DNA from: an uncultured Prochlorococcus sp.
GTDB lineage: Bacteria > Cyanobacteriota > Cyanobacteriia > PCC-6307 > Cyanobiaceae
Assembly: GCA_902628235.1 (NCBI GenBank)
Contig: CACOMD010000009.1
Location: 1-38,489 of the forward strand
Reading direction: 5' to 3'
DNA length: 38,489 nt
The notes under the pieces are model-generated. The model did no database searches, had not been told where the DNA came from, and saw nothing but the letters and a program-made list of their open reading frames with translations. The stretch's first letter is position 1, and each line of letters opens with the position of its first letter. Shown here one piece after another: positions 15,001-30,000 of the stretch. The translations under genes and the position numbers were made by a program.

Positions 15001-18000
15001 AACTATTAAAAACTCTACGATAGTAAATCCATTGTTTTCCTCAAATTTTAAACTTCTTTTATCGTGAATTTTAAAAGGGTACATTTTATTTTGACAAGAT
15101 TTGCTTAATTTTTATTTTTTATACTTGTTGTAAACTTAAGAAAAATTCGCAATATTCTAGTTCCAAATTGTACAAGGATTATTACTATTATTAGCATTCC
15201 ATTCATTAATAGTCGACTTTTTTTAATATTTAAAATAATTTTTTCATTATTAAATAAAACTCTTAATTTATTCATGTAATATCCTGAAAACATTTTTATC
15301 AGTGATTTATCATTTCTATAGATTAAGAAAACAGTAATTAAAATTTAATTTATTTCTCAACTAAAATAAAATTAAATAAGAATACCTTAAAATGATAGGT
15401 AGTGAAAAAATATTTAAGATGTAGAGAAATAATAAAATTTTTTTATTTAAAAATTTATCTCTGCTAATTTTTAATTGAATACCTGTATTTATTAATAGTA
15501 TGAAGTAGCTTAATAAAGGTAAAATCTCGTATAAGTATAAAACTATTCTTAAAAATAAATTAAGATTTAATTCTGATATTATTCTTGATGGTTTAATTAA
15601 GTACCAAAAAAGAAAAAAGTATGACCAAAGGATTGATTGGCTTGATTTAAGTACTTTTTTTGATTTAAGAAATTTCTCAGATTTATTAAATCTTCCCTTT
15701 ATGAATTTCATAACAGAATTTAAATATAATCAAAAATTAGTAATAATAATTCTTTATTCAATTTTTTATAGTACTTTAATATATTTTTCTTGTTTTTAAT
15801 GTTTTATAAATATACTTGTGTTAGATTAATTTATCTTATTCTTAAACAATTTAATGAGATTTTAAAATTGTTTTTATATTAAAGAAACCAAGTAATGATT
15901 AAAACTTGAATTAAAAAAAATAGCAAATTATTTTATTAAAAATAATTATAATTATTCTCTATTTCTTCTCTTATTAACAAAAACTATCTTTTTCATGAGT
16001 GTTTGTTTAATATAAATATGAAAACAATGAGAATATTAGTCAATCATCGATTTTTTTGAAATTTATCTTAAAAATGAAATTACGAAATTTAATTCCAATA
16101 GTTCTTCTTGGCTTTATCCCAGAAGTTTTTTCCAATCAATCTAGATTAACTAAATTTCAAAAATTTAGCTCATCAAAAAAAACATTAATAGCTAACTTGA
16201 ACAATGTAAAAGATAAAAATAATGTTTTTGAAGGATTTGAATGTAAAAGTGATTTAGAAAATCAGCTTATTATTTGCAAAAAGAAAGTTGATAATATCAC
16301 TGAAATAAAGATAAAAGATAATGACTCAAAAATAGTGAGTGAATATTCAATTAATTGTTTGGAAGGATTAGTTCAAGGTACTATTGATTCAAGTGATAAA
16401 TCAGTTTTCAAAGGAATTATTAGAAAGACAGTTAAAGAAAATTGCAACTATTTACAAAATCAAGACTTGGTGATTGATTCAGAATTAAAACTCCCAGATT
16501 TTACTAATAGGAATGCAGAATTAAACTGCTCTAATGATTTCTTTAATTTTGAGCAATCTAATTTAGATATATGTAAAGCTCATGATGAACAAGATAATTT
16601 CCTTATAAGAATTAAAGATCCAACAAAGGATTTAATAGTGGCACAAATTTCAGGAAATTGTGAAAATCCCAAAATTCAAGATTCCTACTTTAATGATGAA
16701 TCTAAAGGATTTTCAAATTTATCAGCCATAAAAGAGAATATTATCCCAGGAATGATAAGGAATATTTGTGAAATAAAAATTCCAACAAAAATTATTAATA
16801 ATAACAAAAGATTTTATAAAAGAAATAATTTAGCTTCTAAAGCTTATTTTAATATGGCTGATGCAAGATTTAATAATGATGATTTGAGTGGAGCATTAGT
16901 AGAAATAAATAGATCTATAGATTTAAATCCATATAATTCCAATTCATATAATTTAAGAGGATTAATTGAGTATCAAAAAGGCAATATAGATGATTCTTTA
17001 AAAGATTTTACAAGAGCTATTAAATTAAATCCAAATAATAAATTATTCTATATTAATAGAATAAAGATATTAAAAGATAAGAACTTAAATATTCAACTTT
17101 CAAAGGATTATGATAAAATTTTAGAGTTAGATAAAAGTGAAAATATTATATATTTAGATAGAGGAATTCATAATATAAAAATTCTTAACTATGAAGAAGC
17201 ATTAAGCGACTTGAATATTTTCCTTAATAATTCAAATGATAATTCCCTTGCTTACAGAAATAGAGGTATTCTTCATTTGAATCAAGGAAACTTTGAGTTG
17301 GCTTGTTTAGATTTTGATAAATCTTTGAAACTTGGTGATGATAAAACTTCTAAACTTTTAAAATTTTTAGATTCAAAAAAACCTAACATTTGTAAAAATA
17401 ATTTAAACAAAGTCGAAAATAAAATTTTAAAAAATACTGGTAATAATCCAATAGATAATAAATACAAATGTGATAGAAGCAGTTATGTAAAAGTTGATTC
17501 CAAAACAAGTTGTTTTGATTAAAATTGCACATTAAAAATTATCAATGTAAAATTAAAAAAAGCCTTCTTTTATTGAAATGAATAATGAAGATGATGAGAT
17601 CTTAAATAAAAAGGCTTTAGAACTGGAAGATCTTAAAAAAGATTCTGAAATAAAAAATAGATATAATTTTTCTGATAAGTCAAATTTTAAATTAAAATTT
17701 GATAATTCCTTTATCCAAAATCAGAATAGCAGAAATGATTTAGAGCTTGCTAGATCATATAAACCCAAAATTTATAATTACGGATTTAGCTCTGCTCCAA
17801 TAGTAGATTTTCAAATTGATAGAACAGAAAATGCTTACTCCAATTTAGATAATAATTTTATTGATGGAATTTATTACGAGAATTTATCAAGTCAAATATT
17901 TAGTTACCAGTCTGATACGAATACATTTAATGAAGCTCCTATAGATATAAAAATCTCCTCATCATCATTCAATGAGAATATTTCTGCAAATTCATTTATT

Positions 18001-21000
18001 GGCTCTTTATCTTCAATTGATTCTAACTTAAATGACTCTCATACATATAAATTAATTAATGGAGAAGGTGATGTAGATAATGATTTATTTTATCTTTCTG
18101 GAAATAAATTATTTATTAATCATATGCCAAATTATGAATGGAAAGAATCTTACTCTTTAAGAATAAGTTCTGTTGATAATAAAGGATTTATTCATGAAAA
18201 AATTGTAAATTTAGAAACTAAAGATTTATTTGATCATGGAAGGACTTTTTTTAAAGGTAATAATTCATTAAATAGTACAAATACATGGGATACATTTTCT
18301 TTAACTAATCCATATATAAATGGACTTTATACAGGTTTTAAATGGGGAAACGTTGATCCAGATAATGGAGGTTGGACAGATCTAGAATTTTACTTAGCTA
18401 GCGATGAAACAATAAAACTTTATGATTATGGAAATTCCTTACCTCAGGGATATTTTCAACCATTAAGTGATATTGAAAGATCATCTTATCTTTCAATTAT
18501 CAAATCATTCTCAGATGTTTGCAAAGTAACATTTAGAGAATCAGATTCATATGATGTGGATAAGAGAAATATCTTATTTGGCTCTGTTGATATGAGTTTC
18601 TGGGGGATGGCTGGATTAGTAGGAAGAGCTAACTTTCCTGACGGAAGTAAAGACTCTGGATTAACAACAATGGTGAGTGACTGGTTTAAGCCTCATCTAA
18701 ATTCCTTGCCTAATGTCTATGGACCTGGGAGTTGGTTATATGCTGTAGCCATGCATGAGTTGGGACATTCAATGGGTTTAGCTCATCCTCATCATGCTAT
18801 GAGTGGCGGTACCTTTCCAGGTGTAACTAATGGTATATCTTCAATGCTTGGCGATAATAATTTAAATTCAGGCCCTTTTACAGTAATGACTTACAATTTT
18901 ACAAATGCTGGGCCTTATACGCCTGGGATGCAAAATGCAGCTACGCATCCTGCCACATGTGGTTGTCCTACATGTTTAGGAGCATTTGATATCGCACATT
19001 TGCAGTATCTTTATGGGGCGAATCCATATACTAATAGAAAAGATAATTCTTATCTTTTAAGTGATTCTTTAAAAGGAATTGAGTGTATTTGGGATGCCTC
19101 AGGTATTGATCAAATTGATGCTAGTAATGCATCAAAAGCTGTAACTATTGACCTTAGAAATGCAACTCTTAAGAATGAATTTGGTGGAGGAGGTTTCGTG
19201 AGTACTATAAATGGAGAATTACAAGGATATACAATTGCCTATAATTCAACTGGTAAATGTATTATAGAAAATGCTATTGGATCTAATTTTGGAGATTCAA
19301 TTACTGGTAATGAATATAGTAATTATATTTATGGTTTGAGTGGTGATGATTTTCTTTATGCAAGGGGTGGAGGTGATTTCCTTTTTGGTGGAAGTGGTAA
19401 TGATTCACTTTATGGTTCTTTTCATGGAGATGTTAGCTTTGCTATTGATACACTTGAAGGAGGAACGGGAGCAGATATTTTTATTTTAGGTTCAACACAT
19501 AGCTCCTTTTATACAAATTCTTCTAATAGCTTCGCAAACATTAAAGATTTTGATTTTACTGAAGATAAACTAACTCTTAAAAATGGTAATACATATTTAA
19601 CTTCTCTTACTAGTCAAAATAATATTAATGGTCTTGGTATTTATATTGATAAAAATAGTTCAGGTATTGTCGATAGTGGTGATGATTTAATTGCAGTTAT
19701 ATCAAATAAAAGTAATTATTTATCAATAGATAAGATTAATAAGGAATTTGTATAATATTAATTTTTTAAACCTCTTAAATTATCCAAAGCTTCACTGATT
19801 GGATCACTTAAAAGGCTTATTATAGGTTTATTTCTAACTATTAGATTTACGGTTATACTTTGACCTGACCTTAATTTAAAAATCTCATCTCCTTTTTTTA
19901 ATTCTTGATCCGATAATTTTATATATGCTGGAAATCTTGGGAAAGGATTATTTTGATCAGCGGGTAAAACTTCATTGCCAATAAAGGAAAGATTACCTTT
20001 GAGAGAACCATATTGTGTAAAAGGATATGCATCTATTCTTATCTCAGCCTTCATTTTTGGTTTAACAAATCCAATATCTCTATTAGTTAAAAATATTTTA
20101 CCCTCAACTTCACCATCAGGAACTATATTTAAAAGAGTTTCACCAAGAGTAGTAGCATAACCAGATGTTATTGCTTTAAGATCAAATACTACTCCATCAA
20201 CAGGAGATTTTAGATTTGTCTTATCTTCATCAAATTCTAGTTCCCTAATATTTGCCTCTAATTGTTTTATTTCAAACTTTAATTCTGTAATTCTTTTTTC
20301 TTGTTGTAGATATTGAAGTCTCTGAATACCTCCAATTTTTGAAAGTATTTCAAGCTCTTTGAGGATATCCTTTTCTGTATTTAAAGTTGCTTTTTTTTCA
20401 TTTAACTTAGCAACAAAACTTTCTCGCTTAGCTTTAAGTGATTTTGTATTAAAAGTAATTAATAGACCATTTTCCTTTACTCTTTGTCCCTCTTTAATTA
20501 GAACATTATCTATGACTCCAGAGAGAGGAGACTTAATAGGTTTTTGTGCCCCAATAGCTTGTAATTCTCCTTTTGCTACAACTACTTCATCAATTCTTGA
20601 AATGCATGCGAAAATAAAACCAAAGCCAAAACTTGCAATTATAGTTAACATTAATATTCTCGGCCAGGTTGGCGATGCTTTATAAAGAAAATATTCTTCA
20701 GTTTTGATTTCTTTATTCATTTTTAAAATTCATAAAGGATTTTGAAATTGCTGATTATATAAATTCTTATAATACCCTTCACTCTTAATTAAGTTTTTAT
20801 GATTTCCTTTCTCAACTAATAATCCATCATTCAATACAAAAATATTATCTGCATTTATTAAATTAAATAATCTATGCGTTATAAAAATTATTGTTGAATC
20901 TTTAAATTCTGAAAAAATATTCGATAATATTTTTGATTCTGTTTTTATATCAAGCGAACTTGTGGCTTCATCAAGAATTAAAATTCTTGGTCTCATTAAT

Positions 21001-24000
21001 AGAGTTCTAGCGATCGCAATTCTTTGCCTTTGACCTCCAGATAAATTAGCACCTTTCTCTCCAACAAAAGTTGCATAACCATTAGATAATTTATTTATGA
21101 ATTCATGAGATTCAGATAATTTTGCTGCTTTTAAAATTTCTTCAAAACTTGATTCTGGTTTTGTTAAAGAAATATTATTTTTTATTGAATCGTTGAAGAG
21201 TATATTATCCTGGGAAACAATTCCAATTTGCGATCTTAAAGAATAAAGATTTACCTTACTTATATCAAATCCGTCTATAAGAACTTTTCCATAATTATTT
21301 TCAAATATTCTAGGCAACAATTTTAATAAAGTACTCTTTCCAGAACCACTCTCACCGACAATACCAACAAAACTTTTTGGTTTTATTTCTATTGAGATGT
21401 TTGATAATATATGAGGATCCTTTTCATCAAATTTATATGAAACTGATTTGTATTCAATATGTCCATTTATTAAAGGAATAGGTGGTTTATTAATTTTATT
21501 ATGATTTTCTTCCTCTTTATTTGTATTAATAATATCTGATAAACGTTCAATTGAAAGACAAGTCTCCTGAAAATTATGCCAAATAGTAGATAACCTCAAC
21601 AAAGGAGTATTTACATATCCTGATAAAATTCTAAATGCAATTAGTTGTCCAATAGTTAATTTACCTTGCATAACTAATATTGATCCAGCCCAAATAACAA
21701 TAAGACCAGAAATCTGAGCTAAAAGCTGACTAATATAAGAAACTGATGAAGTAGTAACAGTATTCTCAAATGCAGAGCCAATTTCTTTTCCATACAGTCT
21801 TTTCCACCTCCATTCTCCCATTAATTCCATTCGTTGATTTTTGACAGTTTCAATTCCAGAAATCATTTCGACTAAATGGCTTTGAACTTTTGCTCTTGAT
21901 TCAGCTCTTTTTCTTAATTGATTACTAATTATTGGAGTAAGTGTAAATGATATTAAAATAATAAAAGGTACTGTTAATAAGGATAAAATTGTTAATTTTA
22001 ATGAATATAAAATCATAACGACAACATAAATCACTGAAAAGAAAGAATCTAATATTGCAGTTAGAGCAGTGCTGGTTAAAAATTGTCTTATGTTTTCTAA
22101 TTCATTTATCCTCCCGCTTACTTCTCCAACTTGTCTTCTGTGAAAATACTTTAAAGGTAATTTAAATAAATGATTGATAACTTTTGCACCTAATTGTATA
22201 TCTATACGATTTGTCGTATCAGAAAATATATAAGTTCTTAAAATTGCTAATAATGCTTGTGAAAGAGCCATTGCAACTAAAACTGTTCCAAGAACATTTA
22301 AGCTAGATAAGTTACCTTGATTGATAACAGCATCGATAATTTGTTGGATTAAAAGTGGATTAAATAAACCTAAAAGTTGGACAAAAAAACTTGCTAATAT
22401 TACTTGCAAAAAAGTAAATTTATAATCTTTTATAAATGGATAAAACCAATTAAATCCAAATCTCTTTGTTTTTTCTTTGTTAGTTATTGTAAAATTTAAC
22501 TTTGCATTATTAAAGAAGTCAGAATCATTTAATATTTGTTTTGTATTTATTATTTTTTGTCCTTCTGAAGGAATACTAACAAGCCAATTGTCTTTATTTT
22601 TTTCCCATATTATGGATAAATTGTTCTTATATAAAGTTAATAATGGTAAATTTGTTCTTTTAAGATAATTTATATCTTTCGGAGTAATCAAATTTGCATT
22701 AATTCCAATAACTTCGAATAAACTAGCAAAATATTTAAAATCTAAATTATTTTTTGAATAACTCTCTTTATTTGAAATTAGAATATTATTAATTAATTCT
22801 TTGTTAAAAGGTAAATCAAAAAATCTTGCGAGCATTCTCATACAAGCAATACTTTCTCCTATTAAACCTCTACCCGTTTGATGTGGATATTTTTGATTAG
22901 GATTAATATTTCCATAAAGATCCTCAAAAGCCTCAATTTGGGCATTTTTTAAATCTAGTTTATTTTTGTTATAGTCATCATTTTTTTTTAAAGGTAAAGG
23001 GTTTAAAATATAATTAAATTCATCTTCTTTAAATGGTACTAATCTAGCTGGAATTTTTCCTTTAATTTTTAGATTTGAATTTTTATCAATTATTGTTCCT
23101 AATGGGAAATTTAAAATATTATTTGAACTTACTAAATATTTAATATCATTTACATTTAGAAAGTATTCTCCGGGATAGATAAGTTTGACCTCTCTTTGTT
23201 TACAAAAACTTTTTAAATGATTGACAAGTTCTTTTGTCTCTAGATAGATATTATATTTAGAATAATTTAAACAAGTTATTATCTCACTTAAAAAAAGATT
23301 TTTATACTTTCCAAAAAAATTATCCTCATTTATTAAAGTTTCAAGAAATGTTATTGCAGGTATAAAAATGCCCTTTGTATCTTCAGATACTACAAGAGAA
23401 AAATTATTATCTCCTCTCAAAATTTGTGATAATCCTATTATTTGATTTTTCTTATATGTATCTATTGTGTGAATCTCCCCAGTTTTATCTTTAAAAATTT
23501 CTCTAACTCGGCCATTTTTTATAAGTATTAATCCAGCAGGTAATTCATCAAAATCACATATTTTTTCTCCCATTTCAAATTTTACAAATTTTATTTTTTC
23601 TAAGATATTTTGTTGATTAATTAATGAAAGTTCTGAAAGAGGCCCCCAATCGAGTAAATTATTTGGCATTTGTTTCATAAATTAATTAACAAATTTAGAG
23701 TTATAAATTTATTATAATTTTCTTTAAATATTTTTCACCAAGCTCCAAAGAAAGTTTATCTATTAATTCATTATTAAGTTCAAAAGAATATTTATTCTCC
23801 AATTTAAGAATTACCCACCATTCATACAATTTTTTAGGTGGCCATAATTCTCCGATATCACTTAATAGAAGTAAATTCCTTAATTTTGGAGTTATATTTG
23901 ATAATGCAACTGGCCCCACTCTTCCATCGGAATATTTCTCAGGTCCTGCTGAATATTTCTTAGCAATAATCCAAAAAGGTTCTTCATCTTCCTTTATTCT

Positions 24001-27000
24001 GAAATAAAGTTCATTCGCAATATTTTCATCTTTAACAGAAATTATTGAATATATTACTTTATCTATAGATGACTTTCTTTTTAAAAAGTAATCGGATATT
24101 TCCTTTTTAAAATTATTTCTGCACCAATTAAGCCACATCCAATTTCGTAAAATAATTAATTTGAGCTTTTCTTCCGTTAATTGAGCATTTTTAAGCCATT
24201 CTCTAAATTTATAATCATTTAAAAGATTATATTTTTTTCTCCATTCATTTTGAATGGAAACAATAAGTTCTTTTGAAGGTTGAGATTCTTTCAATAAAAT
24301 ATTATCTTTCATATTTTCCAATTTAGCCTTATTAAGCAAACCCCATTTATCTAAATCATCATAAGAAAAACTTAATTTTGCTTTTTCATTCATATATAAA
24401 TTATAAAATGAAGATAATTTTGCTTTAAATATATTAACTTTATGCCAAATTGATAAATCATAAAAAATATCTCTACATTTCTTATTGCAATTATATTTGA
24501 TGGGTTTAATATTAAAAAAAGAAATATTAGCTTTGAAAAAAATTAAATTAAAACTTTTAATAGGAGGATTTATATATTCTTTTATAGTTAGTTCATTTGA
24601 TCTGAATGCGAAAGGAAATATCGCAAATAAAAATTATCTAGATAATTATAAAAATCTTACACAAAAGGAACTTTTTAATAAATTTAGTAAAAGAATATTT
24701 GAAAAAAATTATCAAGATGAATTATTAGTAAATAAAAATTATTTACCTTCAGAGATTAAATATCAAAATGAAATATCTTTGAAGATTGATCAATTGACAC
24801 AAATGATAATAGATAATAATGCAGAGTATAAAGCCGCTTTACAAAGAGTAGATCAAGCCAAAGCAAGATTAATTGCTGCGATAAGCTTAAGAAGTCCAAC
24901 AATTGATTTAAAATCAAATGGACTTCCAGAATATTTACTTGCTGATCATTATGTAAACCCAAAAATACATGGCACCTCATATAAAAAAAGCCAGCAATGG
25001 AAAACATCAATTTCTGCAAGTGCAAGGTGGGATATTATTAATCCAACAAGAAATCCACAAATAAATGCGGCAAGAAAAACTTTTGATAAGGCAAAGAATT
25101 CTTTTTTAATTGTAACAAGAGACTTAGAACTTAAATCGAAAATTGACTTTGTTAATTTGCAAAAAAGTCAAGAAATGGTTTCTATTGCAAAAAATGCAGT
25201 AAATTTATCATACTTAAGTTTGAAAGATGCAAGGCTAAGAAATAAAGCACTAGTAGCCACAGATCTAGAAGTTTTAGAGGCAGAAACACAACTATCTAGA
25301 GATCAAATATTTTTAAGTAAATCTATACGAAACAATAAAATAGCAAAAAGAACATTAATTAACTCATTAGGTTTAAAACCTAACTTAAATTTAAAAGCTG
25401 ATTTATCTGGCGAATTACTTGGTCTCTGGCAATTAAATATAGAAGAAAGTATAGCAAGCGCATTAAATTACAGAGCTTCAATTATTAATCATAATTTAGA
25501 TATTTCTATAAATAATTATAAAGCCAAAGAAGAATTGGGGAAATCAAAACCAAATTTGAGCCTAATAAATACATTCTCATTTTCTAATTTAAAAGGGCAA
25601 ACTGAAGTTGTTCCTCCCATTGATGAATCAGATTATGAAAAAAATTACACTAATACTATTGGCCTTTTTTCTGAATGGAAAATTTTTGATGCAGGGAAAT
25701 CAAAACAAATAAGCAGATTCTACAAAAAGAAATCTATTGAAGCAAAATATAAAGTCAAAACAGAGGAGGCAAAAATAATAAAAAATGTTGAAGATAACTT
25801 TAATAATTTAGAAACAGCCACTCAAAATATTTACTCAAACTCTAGAGATATCTTTAAAAGTAAAAAAATGCTTGATATTTCTAGAATGAGATTCAAAGCT
25901 GGTGTAACAAATCAAAGAGAAATTGTTAATTCTCAACGAGATTTAACACAATCTCAGATTAATTATTTAGATTCAATAAATAAATATAATATTAGTATTC
26001 TGAAACTTCAAAGAGATACTGGTGTAAATGAAATAATGAAATGTAATTTTAAAAATTTAAGTAGCGAAGAAGTTAAAATTTCATTTGATTCACTTTCATC
26101 TATGGAATATCCAATAGTTCCATTAAATAAGGCATGCGAAGCATCAATAAAAAGTCTAAATACCTTAAGAAAAAATTTGATAGACGATTTTAATAAAGAT
26201 AATAATCTTCCAAATAATAAAATATATAAAAATGATAAAATGCAAGAGAGTAATGAAAAAGATTCTCAATTAAAGAACTCAGATTTTGATAAAGATAATA
26301 ATCTTCCAAATAATGAAATATATAAAAACGATGAAATTCAAGAAAATAATGAAAAAGATTCTCAATTAAAGAACTCAGATTTTGATAAAGATAATAATCT
26401 TCCAAATAATGAAATATATAAAAACGATGAAATTCAAGAAAATAATGAAAAAGATTCTCAATTAAAGAACTCAGATTTTGATAAAGATAATAATCTTCCA
26501 AATAATGAAATATATAAAAACGATGAAATTCAAGAAAATAATGAAAAAGATTCTCAATTAAAGAACTCAGATTTTGATAGGAAAAATATTTCAAATGAAT
26601 TGAAAAAAAATATCAAACAAAAGAATTTCAAGTTTAATTTTTCAAATAAAAATAAAGTACAACCAAAATGTTCATTAGAAGTTAAGGATAATAAAATTTG
26701 TCTTGATGAATTTTTATAATTTATAATTTTAAAATTGCTTTTAAATTTCTTTTTTATATTTTTATTAGGTCTATCAATTGGTAGTTTTGCAAATGTAGTT
26801 ATTTTTAGGTTGCCACTTGGCATATCAATAATTAAACCCCCTAGTTTTTGTATTTATTGTAAAAAAGAAATTAAATGGATTCATAAATTACCAATTATAT
26901 CCTGGATTTGTTTAAAAGGGAGATGTTTTTTTTGTAAGTTTCCAATACCATTTAAATATCCATTAATTGAATTATTTTTTGGATTAATTTTTATAAATAA

Positions 27001-30000
27001 CTTTTATTTTTTTCCATTTTTAAACTTGGATAAAGATTTTATTTATTTTTTCAACTTATCTGTCTTTTCTAGTTTTCTGATAATTATTGGGATAATTGAT
27101 TATGAAAATCTAAAGATCCCTAATAAGATAATTAAAAATGGAATTTTAATTAACTTTTTTTTTCTAATTTTAGCAAGTTTTATAGACTATAACTATTCAT
27201 ATATTATTTCAAGGATTTCAGCAGCAATTATAGGTTTTATTGGTTTGGAAGTTTTAGTTTTAATAATGTATTTTTTAACCAATAAATATGCATTTGGTGG
27301 AGGGGACTCTAAACTGTTTGCTTTTATTGGTTCATTTTTAGGTTTAAAAGGATTATCTCTAACTTTTATGATTTCAATATATTCATGTGGAATCTTTTGC
27401 ATATTTGCTTTACTTTTTAAAAAAATTAAAAAATCAGATAAAATCCCATTTGCTCCTTTTATATCTATCTCAGCATACATAGTTTCTTTACTACCAAATA
27501 TTTATTAAATTCTTAAATCAATGATAATTTTTGATTTAAATTTATAATCTGTGTAACATTGTAAATATATATAAAATTAATTTTTAATGATAAAATTATC
27601 CTATAGATATTTGATAGCTTTAATTCTATTTTCACCTTTATCACTAATCTTTGGGAATGAATTGAACAGTTCGCCACTTCAATGTAGAAATAAAATTGTC
27701 TTTGATTCAATAAAAAGTCAATACAAAGAATACATTTATTGCAAAGAGGCTAACGAGTTAGATGATTTATTTCAAAATATATTTTATAAAAATTCTTACA
27801 GCCATGAAGAAAGCCAATTAATAAAAAATCAACTGAATGATTTTTTAGGAGTAAAGAATTTATTTGATAAGAAAAAAAGAAAAACTGGTTTCCCAGAACA
27901 AAGGATAGCTAGAGATTCAATGATATTATGGAAAACTTATAATGAAAAAATGAATAATAAATTTAAAACAATCACAAAATATTCTCAGGATATTCCAAAT
28001 GGATATGATTCAAGCTTGGGAAAGTGAAAAAAAAAGAATATATAAAAAATTTTTATTATAAAAATTCAGGTTTTTCTCTTGTGGAATTAATCGTAATAAT
28101 AGCGATAATAGGTTTTCTTGCATCAATATCTATACCATCTTCACTAAAATGGCTCTACAATGAAAATCAAAATTCTTATGTAAGAGAATTGAGAAGTTAT
28201 TTTGATTTAGTAAGACGCGAAACAAGAAGATGGGGAGGAAGTTGTAATATTAAAGTTAAAAATGTTGGTTCAGGTATTGAAGATAAAGGTTTTAATGCTG
28301 ATTGTATTGGAATAAATAAATCTGCTAAAAATAATTCTATTTCCCTTATTCCGACTTTAAAATCTACTGTATTTCAAGAAGTTAATACTAATTTCAATAT
28401 TACCCCAAAAGGTCAAATATCAACAAATAACTCAATTAATTCGATAGTTGTAATTATTGGTGGCAGACATAATCAAGTAACTGGTCCTCAAAATCCAAAG
28501 TGTCTGATAATACAAATGCCAGCGGGTTCAATAAGAACTGGAATTTACAATGATAGTTATAATTATTATTCCAATAGAGTTGGCAGCAGATTAAATACAA
28601 TTCTTGATCATAATCGGTGCATATCCTATTAAGAGGTTAAGAAATTTTCAAAAACATAATTAAGGTAACTTTAAATACTTGTAAAATTAAATAAATTTTA
28701 GTTATAATAAGAATTATTTAATAACAAAATTATGATAGGCATAAAGCAAAGACTTATAGAATATTTAGCTAAAAGGAAAAATATAAATGATTCTGCCTTT
28801 ACTTTGGTTGAATTAATAGTTGTTGTGGTAATTATAGGTATTCTCTCTGCAATTGCGATCCCTAGTTTTCAAAATGCTGGAGATAAAGCAAAACAAAAAG
28901 AGGCATCTACACTTGTTTCATCTTACATAAAGGCTGCTCAAGCATATTTTACTGAATACAGTATGAATGCAACTAATGCTGGACATTTAGGTCAGTACGT
29001 AGCAATTACTGGCTGTAGGCAACTCAACCCTCAGTGGTGCAAAACAAATGCGGCTACAAACTATACAACAAGTGGTACTAGAAACTGGAATTCTCCAAGC
29101 GGTTATTTTCAAATTTATACCCAAAACAGTGGTAGCAGATTTTTAATTAGGGCTTTGCCAGGTGGTCAATATTCAAATTCTGGATTTGGGGTGGCAGGAT
29201 GTTATAACTCACAAACTGGAGCTGCTAAGGTTGTTGAGTCTACCGTTAAAGGAAGAAATGTAAGAAATATTAATTGCTAATTTAATTTTCAATTAATATT
29301 AGATGCTTATAAATAAATTCCTAAAAAATATAAATAGCTTACAAAAAAAGGAAAGAAAAGAATATGGCTTTGTACTACCACAAATATTAGTATTATCTAT
29401 TGGTTTAGCAATAGGCATTACTGGACTATTAGCAGTATCTATTAGAAGAGTTAATACAAATAGGATTGCTTTGCTAGAGATGCAAGCTAAGAATGCAGCT
29501 GAATCAGGAGTATCAACAGTAAAAGCATTATTGAATAATAGTAAGGAAGGAGTACTTTTCTATTATTGGTTAGCAAAAAGTTGTTCTTTACTTGCTAAAA
29601 ACACAGAATGTTATCAACCAGGAGTTGGAGCTGATCCGAGAATATGGCCAGGTTCTCCCATTCAGGGAATATTTCCTGATTTATCTAGGATGTATTGGAC
29701 TGACACTGGTGGCAAATGGTGTGATGGAGTTAAGGGTTGCATTGGGAGACAAATTGCCCCAAAATGCACTTATGCAGGAAAAGGAAGAGTTGCAGGAGAT
29801 ATTCCTTGGTACTTTTATTCTCGAGGAATTAATAAACTTCTTGATAGAGATAAGGAAAAGGTAGGATTTGATATTCCTTCAGCTAAAACTAATCATCAAC
29901 AAACTTTTTCATTAATAGCTACTGATTATGTAGGTAATGAGGTAAATGGAACAACTGGTCTTCTAATAGAGGGATTTGCTCAACCAAAGAATTCTCCTAA